This document shows positions 1 through 8,211 of a stretch of 62,865 bases of DNA, piece after piece; position 1 is the first letter of the stretch; each line of letters opens with the position of its first letter. The notes under the pieces are model-generated. The model searched no databases. It was not told the origin of the DNA and saw nothing but the letters and a program-made list of their open reading frames with translations. The DNA is from Microbacterium sp. MYb72 (GTDB lineage Bacteria > Actinomycetota > Actinomycetes > Actinomycetales > Microbacteriaceae): positions 1-62,865 of the forward strand of contig NZ_PCOT01000024.1 in the NCBI RefSeq assembly GCF_002979415.1. The letters are read 5' to 3'. A program made the position numbers and the translations under genes.

Positions 1-243
1 GGGGCGAGCGGGCCGGACGACCGTGATCTCGACGTCGGGGGCCCCGGCGGGGCCGGGGATGATGCGGTCTTCCCAGGAGACGGCGCGGCCGGCGGCCTGC
101 ACGCTCATGGGCGGGATGATCGTGGCGAAGTGGTCGCGGTTCGCGTGGATGGTGTCCGCGCGCAGCGGGATGATCTCGACGAGGTCGACGAACGCGTCGA
201 GTCCGGCGACGAGCTCGGGGTCGTAGGGGACGGGGATGCTCAT
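1..243 (-). CDS. alpha/beta hydrolase (esterase), partial, C-terminus beyond window
   Basis: Only the first 81 codons are in the window; the gene continues leftwards out of it. The ATG at 243 overlaps the TGA of the upstream esterase (240-242) in an ATGA arrangement, so translation is probably coupled. The visible protein contains WEDRIIPGPAGAPDVEIT around residues 56-73, nearly identical to residues 63-80 of the neighbouring full-length esterase. The two are therefore tandem paralogues and this should be another HSL-type carboxylesterase. Catalytic residues lie outside the window, so activity cannot be assessed. It is the last visible gene of the SDR/ADH/AKR/esterase operon. Confidence 0.8.
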   Translation of the reverse strand, partial: MSIPVPYDPELVAGLDAFVDLVEIIPLRADTIHANRDHFATIIPPMSVQAAGRAVSWEDRIIPGPAGAPDVEITVVRPARP

Positions 244-1238
244 CGGGCGGCCCCCCACGTGCGGCGGAGCCACGACGACCGGGCCGACAGAGCCGCCCTG
301 GTGATCTCGGCATCCGGCATGTACATGTCGAAGCCGTGCGCTCCGCCGCCCCACACGTGCAGCTCGGCCTGGCCGCCGGTCGCCCAGATGCGCAGCGCGT
401 ACTCGGTGTCCTCGTCGCGGAAGGCCTCGGCCTCGCCGACCTCGATGAACGCGGGAGGGAGGCCTGTGAGATCGGCGGCGCGGGACGGAGCGGCGTAGGC
501 GGGGGCGTCCGCGCTGAAGGCGAGCTCGTCGCCCAGCACGCACGACCACGCGAGCAGGTTCATCTCGCGCTGCCACGTGCCGATGCCGTCGTACTGCCGG
601 CTCGCCACCGTGGTGTTCGTGTTGTCGATCATGGGGCACAGCAGCAGCTGCCCCGCCATGACGGGGCCACCGCGGTCGCGGGCCATGAGCGCCACGGCGG
701 CCGTGAGTCCGCCGCCGGCGCTGCCGCCGCCGACGATGATGCGCGCGGGGTCGATGCCGAGCTCCTCGGCTCTGGCGTGCGTCCACACGAACGCGGCGTA
801 GCAGTCCTCGACGCCCGCGGGGAACGGATCCTCCGGAGCCAGGCGGTACTCGACGTTGACGGCGACGACCCTGTGCCCCTCGACGATGTCGACGACGCGC
901 GCGGTCTCCCACGAGCGATGCCCCACGATCATGCCGCCGCCGTGGATGTTCACGAATCCGGGCAGCACCTCGCCCTCGCTGCCCCGTGGGCGGAAGACGG
1001 TGATCTCGATGTCGGGGGCGCCGGCGGGGCCGGGGATGATCCTGTCCTCCCAGACGATCGCACGTCCGGCGATCACCGCGTCGGGGCCGGGGAACATCCG
1101 ATCGGTGTCCGTCCGGGGCAGGGTGTCGCGGGTCAGCGGAGGCTGAGGGTTCTTCGCGAGCTCGTCGAGCACGGCCTGCACCTCGGGGTCGAAGGGCACG
1201 GGGGCGACGGTCGGGCGTCCGGCGGCGGTGGCGGTCAT
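240..1238 (-). CDS. HSL-family alpha/beta hydrolase (carboxylesterase)
   Basis: The 332-residue protein is a soluble esterase of the hormone-sensitive-lipase class. It has the oxyanion-hole motif HGGG at residues 99-102 and the nucleophile elbow GGSAGG with Ser173. HSL enzymes usually read GDSAGG, so the Asp before the serine is replaced by Gly. A C-terminal GAHGFD supplies the likely catalytic His. The ATG at 1238 follows AGGAGAG at a good distance. It lies downstream of the aldo/keto reductase in the same direction, 133 bp away, with an inverted-repeat element in the gap. An acyl-ester or lactone substrate fits the oxidoreductase neighbours, but the substrate is unknown. Confidence 0.88.
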   Translation of the reverse strand: MTATAAGRPTVAPVPFDPEVQAVLDELAKNPQPPLTRDTLPRTDTDRMFPGPDAVIAGRAIVWEDRIIPGPAGAPDIEITVFRPRGSEGEVLPGFVNIHGGGMIVGHRSWETARVVDIVEGHRVVAVNVEYRLAPEDPFPAGVEDCYAAFVWTHARAEELGIDPARIIVGGGSAGGGLTAAVALMARDRGGPVMAGQLLLCPMIDNTNTTVASRQYDGIGTWQREMNLLAWSCVLGDELAFSADAPAYAAPSRAADLTGLPPAFIEVGEAEAFRDEDTEYALRIWATGGQAELHVWGGGAHGFDMYMPDAEITRAALSARSSWLRRTWGAAR

Positions 1239-1266
1239 TCTCTCTCCTGGGGTCGTTGGGGATGGG

Positions 1267-1350
1267 CGTTTCGTCTCGTCGCTAGCGCTCCTCGCTCAAC
1301 GACCGAGAGCTCCTGCCCCGGTCGTCGAGCGAGCGCAGCGAGACGAAACG
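1267..1350. repeat. intergenic inverted-repeat element, copy 1
   Basis: Two inverted arms of about 31 bp carry CGTTTCGTCTCG at the outer left, CGCTCAACGACCG near the centre, and the complementary CGGTCGTCGAGCGAGCG and GACGAAACG on the right. The same unit recurs at 8212-8279 and 14556-14635. Here it lies inside a same-strand operon gap between an aldo/keto reductase and an esterase, where it could act as an mRNA hairpin or attenuator. Confidence 0.8.
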
Positions 1351-1371
1351 ATGCGGCGCGCACGGCATCGG

Positions 1372-2331
1372 CTACGGGCCCTCGGGGTCGACGACGCCGC
1401 GATCGGCCCAGAACGGCTCGACCAGGCGACGCAGCTCGGCAGCGCCCACGCGCTCGACGAGATCGGCGGCGTCGAGGTTGGCGCGCAGCTGCTCGACGCT
1501 CGACGCGCCGAACAGGGTCGTGGTGAGCGCCGGGTGGGTGAGCGTGAACCCGATGCCCAGCTGCGCCGGCGTGACGCCGAGCGACGAGGCGACCTCGGTG
1601 AACGCGGGCACGTCGGCGATGATGCGCGCCCGGATGTCGCCGGGGTCGCGGCCGATCTGGCGACCGCCGTCGACCTTCCCGGCGAGCACGCCGCCCTCCA
1701 GGCAGTCCGACGCCTGCAGGGTCAGACCCTGCTCCCACAGGCGTGCGAACGGTTCGCCGTCGGGGATCGAGCGCCGTGACACGCTGTACTTCAGCTGCGC
1801 GATCCGGGGGCCGGCGACCCCCTCGGCGGCCGCGATGTCGATCAGGGTCTGGATGCTCGTCGCCGACCAGTTGTTCACACCCCAGGCCCGGATGAGCCCG
1901 GCATCCGTCAGCCGCGCCAGGTCGAGCACGAGGTCGCGCAGCTCCAGGTCGTCGCGGCGGAGGTCGCCGAGGATCACGAGGTCGGCGTGCTCCACCCCGA
2001 CCCGCATGAGCGCGTTCTCGAGCTGCGGACGGAACCCGTCGGCGCCGAAGGCCTCGAGCCACAGCTTCGACGACAGCAGCCACTCGTCGCGGCGGAGGCC
2101 GGCCGCGCGCACCATGCCGGCGAAGATCACGTCGGTGAACACCGGGGGCGAGCCGGGTGCGGAGTACACGCCAACGTCGAACAGGTTCACGCCGCGATCC
2201 ACCGCTTCGCGCAGCATGCCGACGGCATCCGCGAAGTCCATGCGGTCGTAGGTGTGCCAGGAGCCGAGCGAGAACAGGGAGGAGCGGATGCCGCTGCGTC
2301 CGATCTCGCGGAGGGGGAGCGTCGTGGTCAT
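1372..2331 (-). CDS. aldo/keto reductase lacking the catalytic His
   Basis: The 319-residue protein is a TIM-barrel aldo/keto reductase by overall pattern. Asp52, Tyr56 and Lys89 match three members of the catalytic tetrad (FDVGVY and SSKLW). The fourth position, normally the His of a DLxxLH strand, reads DLVILGD with Gly122. The same change occurs in the divergent paralogue at 4288-5250. The ATG at 2331 was chosen because TGAGGACC precedes it and it starts 7 bp after the alcohol dehydrogenase stop; longer readings begin inside that gene with no family similarity. It probably reduces or oxidises a carbonyl intermediate in the local catabolic operon; substrate unknown. Confidence 0.85.
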   Translation of the reverse strand: MTTTLPLREIGRSGIRSSLFSLGSWHTYDRMDFADAVGMLREAVDRGVNLFDVGVYSAPGSPPVFTDVIFAGMVRAAGLRRDEWLLSSKLWLEAFGADGFRPQLENALMRVGVEHADLVILGDLRRDDLELRDLVLDLARLTDAGLIRAWGVNNWSATSIQTLIDIAAAEGVAGPRIAQLKYSVSRRSIPDGEPFARLWEQGLTLQASDCLEGGVLAGKVDGGRQIGRDPGDIRARIIADVPAFTEVASSLGVTPAQLGIGFTLTHPALTTTLFGASSVEQLRANLDAADLVERVGAAELRRLVEPFWADRGVVDPEGP

Positions 2332-2338
2332 GGGGTCC

Positions 2339-3439
2339 TCACCGTCTCGGATCGATGACGGCCTTGACCTCATCGAGCTGGTGCATGTGCGCGATCTTGT
2401 CCGAGGCCTTGGCGAGGCCGACCGGTGGGCTGAACAGGTCGTCCCACGGGTAGCGGTCGGCGAAGGACTCGAAGAAGCCGATCGCACGGGAGTAGTCGGA
2501 GATGTCGCCGTTGAGCGAGCCGACCAGGGTGAGCTCCTTGCCCATGACGGTGCTGAGCGCGAAGCCGTCGCCGGCGGGGCCGGTGGATCCGACGATCACG
2601 ACGGTGCCGCGCTGGGCGGCCATCCCGACGGCGTCCGGCCCGACGCTCGGCGCCCCGGCGACGTCGAAGACGACGTCGGCCCCGCGGCCATCGGTGAGCT
2701 CGAGGACCTGTTCGACCACGGGGCCGTCGCGGAAGTCGACCACCGCATCCGCTCCGAACCGTGCCGCGAGCTCGAGGCGCGACGCCGGGGCGCCCACCGT
2801 GATCACGCGACCCGCTCCGGCGATCTTCGCGACCGCCGTGGCGAAGATGCCCAGCGCACCAGAGCCCTGCACGACGACCGTCGAGCCGGGGCGGATCCGC
2901 CCTGCGCGCTCGAACGCCCGCAGCACGGTCTTCGCCGCGCAGCCGGCCATCGACGCCCAGGTGTCCTTCACGGATGCCGGGAGCAGCAGTTTCGCAGCCC
3001 CCGGGGTGACGTAGGCGTACTCGGAGAGGCCGGCCGTGGCGAACGGGTGCACGTCGGCGCGTTGGAGGAAGCCGTAGCCGCGGCGCGAGCAGGCGACGGG
3101 TTCGCGCAGCACGACGCAGCCGTAGCACTCGCCGCACGTCGACTCCGACCAGCCGATGCGGTCGCCGGGGGAGAGGGGGCGCCCGAGAGCGTCCTTCGTG
3201 TCTGGGCCGGTGGCGACGACCTCGCCCACCATCTCGTGCCCGAGCACCATCGGGAGCATGCCGGGGAACGTCATCCGGCCCTCCCAGATCTCGATGTCGG
3301 TGCCGCACAGGGTCGTGCAGGAGATGCGCACGAGGGCGGCCCCCGGCTCGACGTCCTGGGGGAGGGGCAGGTCCTGCAGCGTGAGCGGCTCGCCGTGTGC
3401 GGTGAGCACGGCGGCGCGGGTCGTGGTGGGGAGCGTCAT
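2339..3439 (-). CDS. zinc-dependent alcohol dehydrogenase (MDR family)
   Basis: The 366-residue cytosolic oxidoreductase has a GroES-like N-terminal domain with catalytic zinc ligands Cys45, His68 and Glu69 (LGHEMVGEV). Structural-zinc cysteines lie at 102, 105, 108 and 117. A Rossmann nucleotide-binding segment, GSGALGIF, is in the second half. Length is normal for medium-chain alcohol dehydrogenases. The start at 3439 has AGAGGAC upstream. The gene is 11 bp downstream of the SDR and 7 bp upstream of the aldo/keto reductase, so the three oxidoreductases are co-transcribed. It probably oxidises an alcohol or polyol; the exact substrate cannot be read from the sequence. Confidence 0.88.
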   Translation of the reverse strand: MTLPTTTRAAVLTAHGEPLTLQDLPLPQDVEPGAALVRISCTTLCGTDIEIWEGRMTFPGMLPMVLGHEMVGEVVATGPDTKDALGRPLSPGDRIGWSESTCGECYGCVVLREPVACSRRGYGFLQRADVHPFATAGLSEYAYVTPGAAKLLLPASVKDTWASMAGCAAKTVLRAFERAGRIRPGSTVVVQGSGALGIFATAVAKIAGAGRVITVGAPASRLELAARFGADAVVDFRDGPVVEQVLELTDGRGADVVFDVAGAPSVGPDAVGMAAQRGTVVIVGSTGPAGDGFALSTVMGKELTLVGSLNGDISDYSRAIGFFESFADRYPWDDLFSPPVGLAKASDKIAHMHQLDEVKAVIDPRR

Positions 3440-3450
3440 GGAGTGTCCTC

Positions 3451-4188
3451 TCAGACCAGGAGCTGTCCGCCGTCGACGGCGACGGAGACCCCGGTGATGT
3501 GGCTGGCGGCGTCGCTCGCGAGGAACAGCACGAGCGGCGTGATCTGGTCGACCTCGGCGATCGTGCCGAGCGGGATGCGCGACTCCCAGGCCTCACGGGC
3601 CTGCGGGTCGGAGGCGAAGGCGGCCGTGAGCGGCGTGAGCACGGGGCCCGGGGCGACCGCGTTGACGCGCACCCCGGACGGGGCCAGCTCGATCGCGGCC
3701 GTGCGGGTGAGGGCGTCGACCGCGGCCTTGGTCGCCTCGTAGTGTCCGAGACCGGGGGTGGGCTGGCGTGCCCCGATCGACGAGATGTTCACGATCGTGC
3801 CGTGGCCGGCCTCGGCGAGCAGCGCTCCGAAGACCCGGAGCATGAGGAACGTCCCGCGGACGTTCACGCGCAGGGCGGCGTCGACCACGTCGACGGGAAC
3901 CTCCTGCAGCGTGCCCCCTCCCGCCACGATCCCGGCGTTGTTCACGAGCACGTCGAGGCCCCCGGTCGTGCCGATCCTCTCGGCAGCGGCGCGCACGGAC
4001 GCCTCGTCGCCGATGTCGAGGGCGAGCGCGGTCGCTCCGATCTCCGCGGCGACGGCGGAGGCGGCCTCCGCGTTCACATCGCCGATGAAGACGTCGGCGC
4101 CCTCCGCGCGGAAGGCGGCGGCGATGCCGCGGCCGAGACCGGAGGCGCCTCCGGTGACCAGGACTCTGCGGGCGGTGGATTCGGTCAT
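3451..4188 (-). CDS. short-chain dehydrogenase/reductase (SDR)
   Basis: The 245-residue classical SDR has TGGASGLG at residues 12-19, NNAG at 83-86 and catalytic Ser137, Tyr150 and Lys154 (YEATK). The acidic residue after the second beta strand (GDVN) favours NAD(H) over NADP(H), though this is an inference. The ATG at 4188 is preceded by GTGAGGACG, and longer readings run into the divergent gene. It is the first gene of the minus-strand operon and its promoter region contains the palindrome at 4234-4249. Length and motifs also fit FabG-like reductases, but the context points to catabolism of an alcohol or ketone. Confidence 0.88.
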   Translation of the reverse strand: MTESTARRVLVTGGASGLGRGIAAAFRAEGADVFIGDVNAEAASAVAAEIGATALALDIGDEASVRAAAERIGTTGGLDVLVNNAGIVAGGGTLQEVPVDVVDAALRVNVRGTFLMLRVFGALLAEAGHGTIVNISSIGARQPTPGLGHYEATKAAVDALTRTAAIELAPSGVRVNAVAPGPVLTPLTAAFASDPQAREAWESRIPLGTIAEVDQITPLVLFLASDAASHITGVSVAVDGGQLLV

Positions 4189-4229
4189 GCTCGTCCTCAC
4201 TGACGCTTCTCTGACGGGGGTGTCTCCGT

Positions 4230-4249
4230 TATATTCTACAAACATAGAA
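4230..4249. promoter_or_regulatory. palindromic operator over divergent -10 boxes
   Basis: The perfect inverted repeat TTCTA-CAAACA-TAGAA covers 4234-4249. It overlaps TATATT (4230-4235), a good -10 box for the rightward aldo/keto reductase, and on the other strand TAGAAT (4238-4233), a -10 box for the leftward operon. A bound regulator would block both promoters. A related core, CTACAACTGTAG, occurs at 13397-13408. The regulator is not identified. Confidence 0.6.
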
Positions 4250-4287
4250 AAACACAACCCCGAGTCGTGCACGCCGAAGGAGCCTTC

Positions 4288-5250
4288 ATGCCCATTCCGA
4301 CATATCCCCGCATGCCGCTGCAGCGCGGGGGGGCGCCGGTGCCCCCGCTCGCCCTCGGATCGTGGAACACCTGGGACAGGATGCCGCAGGCCGAGGCGGT
4401 CGAGCTGATCGGCCGAGCCGTCGAGCTCGACGCTGGCCTCTTCGACGTCGCGTACTACAACATGGGTCCGCACGCGGAGAACTCGACGACCGACGTCCTC
4501 TTCGGGCGGGCGCTGCGGGAGAGCGGCGTGGATCGCTCCGACATCGTGCTGTGCGGAAAGCTGTGGCTGTGGGACTGGCCGCACCAGGGCTTCCGCGCGC
4601 AGCTCGCCGAGTCGCTCGACAGGGCGGGTCTCGACCGCTTCGACACCCTCGTGGTGGGGGATTACCTGGACGCCCCCGACGTCCCGCGCCTCGTCGCCGA
4701 CGTGAACGAGCTCATCGATCAGGGGCTCGTCGGCTCATGGGGCATCAACAACTGGCGCATCGAGCACACGCGCCAGGCCCTCGCCGACGCCGCGGCCCGG
4801 GGGCTCGCCGGGCCCGTGTTCGCACAGCTCAAGTACGGCATCGCGCGTCGGGCGATGGCCGAGGGCGGCGCCTACGGGCCGCTCTTCGCCGACGGCACGC
4901 TCACGCTGCAGGCGTCCGACGTGTTCGAGGGCGGGATCCTCGCCACCGGTCGCACTCCGCAGCGCAAGATCGGCGCCGACGTCGGCGGCATCCGTGAGCG
5001 GATCGCCGCCGTCTATCCCGAGGTCGCGCGGGTCGCGGCGGACTTCGGGGTCACCCCGGCCTCCCTCGGCATCGCGTTCTGCCTGTCGAACCCCGCGACC
5101 GCGAACGTGCTCTTCGGCGCCTCGCGCGTCGAGCAGCTCGAGCAGAACCACGCGGCTCTCGCCCTCGCGCGCGACCACGGACCCGAGGTGCGTGCGGCGC
5201 TCGCGGACTGCTGGGTCGATCGCGAGGTGCGCGCAGACGGGGCCTGGTGA
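4288..5250 (+). CDS. aldo/keto reductase lacking the catalytic His, divergent paralogue
   Basis: The 320-residue protein is a paralogue of the enzyme at 1372-2331; both share QLKY followed by RR and an LTLQASD-EGG stretch. Asp53, Tyr57 and Lys91 are kept, but the tetrad His position reads LVVGDY with Gly124. The ATG at 4288 follows GAAGGAG at a proper distance, whereas an upstream in-frame GTG at 4267 has no such site. It is transcribed away from the SDR operon across a shared operator, so the two reductases are probably induced together. The same substitution in both copies suggests a specialised subfamily, not decay. Substrate unknown. Confidence 0.86.
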   Translation: MPIPTYPRMPLQRGGAPVPPLALGSWNTWDRMPQAEAVELIGRAVELDAGLFDVAYYNMGPHAENSTTDVLFGRALRESGVDRSDIVLCGKLWLWDWPHQGFRAQLAESLDRAGLDRFDTLVVGDYLDAPDVPRLVADVNELIDQGLVGSWGINNWRIEHTRQALADAAARGLAGPVFAQLKYGIARRAMAEGGAYGPLFADGTLTLQASDVFEGGILATGRTPQRKIGADVGGIRERIAAVYPEVARVAADFGVTPASLGIAFCLSNPATANVLFGASRVEQLEQNHAALALARDHGPEVRAALADCWVDREVRADGAW

Positions 5251-5257
5251 GAGGGGG

Positions 5258-5638
5258 CTACGCCTCGCGCTTGTGGGCGAGGGCGAGTGCGCGCTCGAAG
5301 GTGGAGGTGAGGACGCGCAGCCTGTCGACCCGGTAGTCCTCGTCGGGATCCAGTTCGTCGATGTACTCGTCCCAGACGCGCAGGTAGCGGTCGCGCCAGG
5401 TCTCGATCGTTGTGCTGGCGGGGAACGTGGCCCCCACGCGTCCGGCGGAGCCCAGGTCCGTCAGGAGCTCGAGCCAGGCGGGCACCATGCTCCCTCCCCA
5501 CTCGTCCGGCTCCAGTGCGGTGTCATCGTCCTCATCAGCGAACTGCTCCGAGATCTTCGCGATGAGGTCGTCGGTGATCTCGCCCAGTCCATCGGCGGCC
5601 GTGTCGTCTTCGAAGTTCCCTGGTCCCCACGTGCCCAC
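5258..5638 (-). CDS. DUF4259 domain protein
   Basis: The 126-residue acidic soluble protein starts GTWGPGNFEDDTAADGL, the hallmark of the DUF4259 family (G-x-WG-x-G-x-F-x-N/D-D-x-A-D-W/L). No biochemical function is established for the family. I place the start at the GTG at 5638 because AGGAGAGGAG precedes it by about 7 bases and the family motif begins immediately after it; an upstream ATG would add 14 unrelated residues. It is convergent with the aldo/keto reductase, only 7 bp separating the stops, and has no obvious operon partner. Confidence 0.8.
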   Translation of the reverse strand: MGTWGPGNFEDDTAADGLGEITDDLIAKISEQFADEDDDTALEPDEWGGSMVPAWLELLTDLGSAGRVGATFPASTTIETWRDRYLRVWDEYIDELDPDEDYRVDRLRVLTSTFERALALAHKREA

Positions 5639-5712
5639 GTCGTGGCTCCTCTCCTGCCGGTTGCGATCAGGTTCATTCAATCAGGAGACCGCAGGAATCG
5701 CCCTCCGAGACG

Positions 5713-6036
5713 TCAGTGTCCTCCGCCGAACTCGATCAGCCCCACGCCGATCGCGATCAGGGCGACGCCGATTCCCATCAGGAGCGAGAAGTGGTCCTTG
5801 AAGATCACGCGGCCGAGGACGGCGGTGACGGCGACCCCCGCAGCGGCCCATACGCCGTAGGCGACGCCGACGGGCATGCCCATCGCGAGGATCGCGCCGA
5901 GGAGGCTGAACGCGGCGAGGTATCCGACGACGATCACGGGGATCCAGCGCTTGCGCCGCAGGCCCTCCGAGGCGCGGAGGCTCAGGGTCGCGGTGACCTC
6001 GCTGGCGATCGCGAGCGCGAGCAGCACCCAGGTCAC
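5713..6036 (-). CDS. SMR-family multidrug efflux subunit
   Basis: The 107-residue inner-membrane protein has four predicted transmembrane helices and the SMR-defining Glu13 in helix 1 (ASEVTATLSLRASEG). The usual GMPVGVAYGVWAAAG signature of helix 3 is present. The GTG start at 6036 follows GCGGAGG and overlaps the TGA of the upstream SMR gene as GTGA, so the two are coupled. Paired SMR genes usually form heterodimeric proton-driven exporters of cationic drugs or guanidinium-like compounds. Which partner faces which way, and the substrate, cannot be told from the sequence. Confidence 0.9.
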   Translation of the reverse strand: MTWVLLALAIASEVTATLSLRASEGLRRKRWIPVIVVGYLAAFSLLGAILAMGMPVGVAYGVWAAAGVAVTAVLGRVIFKDHFSLLMGIGVALIAIGVGLIEFGGGH

Positions 6037-6401
6037 GACGAGACCTCCGCGGTGTGACCGGCGCGAGAGCCGAGCTCCACGAGCAGCACCCCGGCCACGA
6101 TCACGCCGACGCCGACGATCTGCACGGGGCCGAGCAGTTCGCCGAACAGAACGGCGCCCAGGATGGCGGTCAGCACGACGCCGATCGCCGACCAGATGCC
6201 GTAGGCGACGCCGACCGGCATCCCTCGGTCGAGGACGACCGACAGCAGCCAGAGCGACCCGGAGTATCCGATGACGACCAGGATCAGCCACAGAGGGTGC
6301 GCGAACCCCTCGGCGGCGCGCAGCGAGAGCGTCGCCGTCACCTCGAGGGCGATCGCGAGGAGGAGCGGCGGCCAGGCCGACGGTCGGGGGCGGTCTGTCA
6401 T
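6033..6401 (-). CDS. SMR-family multidrug efflux subunit
   Basis: The 122-residue protein has four transmembrane helices, the essential Glu20 (AIALEVTATLSLRAAEG) and the SMR signature GMPVGVAYGIWSAIG. An N-terminal tail of about 10 residues makes it longer than its partner, as is common in the larger subunit of paired SMR systems. The ATG at 6401 is preceded by GAAAGG. It is transcribed divergently from the peptide-binding lipoprotein gene, 269 bp apart. I looked for a guanidine riboswitch in that gap and did not find a convincing one. Confidence 0.9.
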   Translation of the reverse strand: MTDRPRPSAWPPLLLAIALEVTATLSLRAAEGFAHPLWLILVVIGYSGSLWLLSVVLDRGMPVGVAYGIWSAIGVVLTAILGAVLFGELLGPVQIVGVGVIVAGVLLVELGSRAGHTAEVSS

Positions 6402-6545
6402 CGAGTGCCTTTCGTGGAGGGTTCGTGGGGAGGAACGCGGGGGATGCTCGCACGATTCCCTGTCCGGCAGATGAACTCCTGCGCTCCTGGGCAAGCCTGG
6501 CGCGCCCGGCGACATGTCAGGGCGCCCGCGTCGCGAAATCGCCCC

Positions 6546-6573
6546 TTGCGCTCTTTTTCCACGCATGTAGACT
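6546..6573 (+). promoter_or_regulatory. probable promoter of the first peptide-importer operon
   Basis: TTGCGC at 6546-6551 and TAGACT at 6568-6573 are separated by 16 bp, a plausible -35/-10 pair. It lies about 100 bp upstream of the lipoprotein start at 6671 in an otherwise gene-free 269-bp gap. Confidence 0.5.
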
Positions 6574-6670
6574 AACCAGCACGACACATCGAAGTGGCGT
6601 CGGATCCGGCTCCCCGGCTAGAGGCCCTTCGTACCTTCTTCACCACTCCCTGCACCCGAGAGAAGGAACC

Positions 6671-8200
6671 ATGAAACGACTGCCCCTCGCGCTCGCCGCG
6701 GCCGTGGCCGCGACCCTCGCGCTCACCAGCTGCAGCGGCGGAACCTCACCCGCACCGTCCGGCGACAGCGGCGCCGCCGGACCAGACGCGCTGAACATCG
6801 GGAACTTCCTCGATGTCACCTCGTGGGATCCGTCGCTGGCCGACATCGGCTTCGACGGCCCCTACCTGTCCGCCGTCTACGACGCCCTCATCGCCCTCGA
6901 CGCCGACGGGAACCCGATCCCGTCGCTCGCCACCGACTGGACCGTCGCCGACGACGACATGAGCATCGACCTCGACATCCGCACGGACGCGACGTTCAGC
7001 GACGGCACCCCGGTGGACGTGGAAGCCGTCATCAAGAGCCTCGACTACCTCAAGGCGGGCGCGAGATCGGGGGAGGCCTACGTCAACGTCGCCTCCTTCG
7101 AGAAGGTCGACGACGACACCCTCACCATCAACCTCACCCAGCGCGACGACACGATCCTCTACTTCATGGGGCTCGGGCGGAGCTACGTGGCATCGCCGGC
7201 CGCGATCGACGCCGGCACGCTGGGCAAGGAGCCCGTCGGATCGGGACCGTACACGCTCGACAGCACGACGAGCGTCGCCGGGGCCGAGTACCACTTCACG
7301 AAGGTGGCCGACCACTGGGACGCCAAGACCTACCCGTTCTCCGAGCTCGCGATCTTCCCGATCATGGACGCCACCGCTCGTCACAACGCGATGCTGAGCG
7401 GTCAGATCAACGTGCAGTACGGCGACGTCGCGAACCAGGCGCAGGCCGACGAGCAGGGCTGGAACACGGCATCCCGCGTGTCCGGCTGGGCCGGCCTCGT
7501 GATCACCGATCACACCGGCGCCAAGAGCGAGCCCCTCGGCAAGCTCGAGGTCCGCCAGGCGCTCAACTACGCGTTCGACGGCGCTGCGATCCTCGGAGCC
7601 GTCGGCAGCGGTGCCGGGGTCGCGACGAACCAGGTGTTCCCCGACGGCGGAGACATCAACGACCCCGCGCTCAACGACACCTACGAGTACAACATGGACA
7701 AGGCGAAGGCCCTCCTCGCCGACGCGGGCTACCCCGACGGCTTCTCGATCTCGATGCCGATGTCGCCGATCTTCGAGCAGTGGAAGCCTGCGGCGGAGCA
7801 GGCTCTCACCGAGCTCGGCGTGAAGGTCACGTGGGACAACATGCAGATGCCGGATTACCAGCTGAACGCCCCGAACTACCCGATGTTCATCTCGTTCCTC
7901 GCGATGGACGGCAACCAGCTCGCCACCGTGGCCCGCCAGGTGACCAGCGTGCAGTGGTTCAACCCCGCACCGGACTACGCCGACAACGAGGTGCTCGCGC
8001 CCCTCGTGGAGAAGGTGCAGACGGAGCGCGGCGACGCCCAGACCGCCGCGGTCAAGGAGCTGAACAAGGGCCTGGTCGACCAGGCGTGGTGGTCGGTCTG
8101 GTACCAGGCGAACAACACGTACTACAGCGCCCCCGGCATCACGCTCCAGCCGGTCGTCGGGATGATGTTCCCGACGCTGCGGTACATCACCAAGGGCTGA
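6671..8200 (+). CDS. peptide/nickel-type ABC transporter substrate-binding lipoprotein
   Basis: The 509-residue protein is a family 5 solute-binding protein. A lipoprotein signal peptide ends in the lipobox LTSC with Cys21, so it should be anchored on the outer face of the membrane. The start at 6671 follows AGAAGGAACC. It has the bilobed family pattern (LNIGNFLDVTSWDPS near the N-terminus, the TFSDGTPVDVEAV segment, and a conserved late segment with AKALLADAGYPDGF). It is the first gene of an importer operon with the permease at 8318, the permease-ATPase fusion at 9256 and the ATPase at 11156. The ligand may be a di/oligopeptide, but this family also binds other molecules. Confidence 0.92.
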   Translation: MKRLPLALAAAVAATLALTSCSGGTSPAPSGDSGAAGPDALNIGNFLDVTSWDPSLADIGFDGPYLSAVYDALIALDADGNPIPSLATDWTVADDDMSIDLDIRTDATFSDGTPVDVEAVIKSLDYLKAGARSGEAYVNVASFEKVDDDTLTINLTQRDDTILYFMGLGRSYVASPAAIDAGTLGKEPVGSGPYTLDSTTSVAGAEYHFTKVADHWDAKTYPFSELAIFPIMDATARHNAMLSGQINVQYGDVANQAQADEQGWNTASRVSGWAGLVITDHTGAKSEPLGKLEVRQALNYAFDGAAILGAVGSGAGVATNQVFPDGGDINDPALNDTYEYNMDKAKALLADAGYPDGFSISMPMSPIFEQWKPAAEQALTELGVKVTWDNMQMPDYQLNAPNYPMFISFLAMDGNQLATVARQVTSVQWFNPAPDYADNEVLAPLVEKVQTERGDAQTAAVKELNKGLVDQAWWSVWYQANNTYYSAPGITLQPVVGMMFPTLRYITKG

Positions 8201-8211
8201 CGCCCTCATGC

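Noticed and set aside
6402..6670. Possible guanidine riboswitch upstream of the SMR pair
   Set aside because: Two CCACGAA motifs lie near the start on the minus strand, recalling the ACGR loops of mini-ykkC, but neither is enclosed by complementary stems and no other guanidine aptamer consensus is met.
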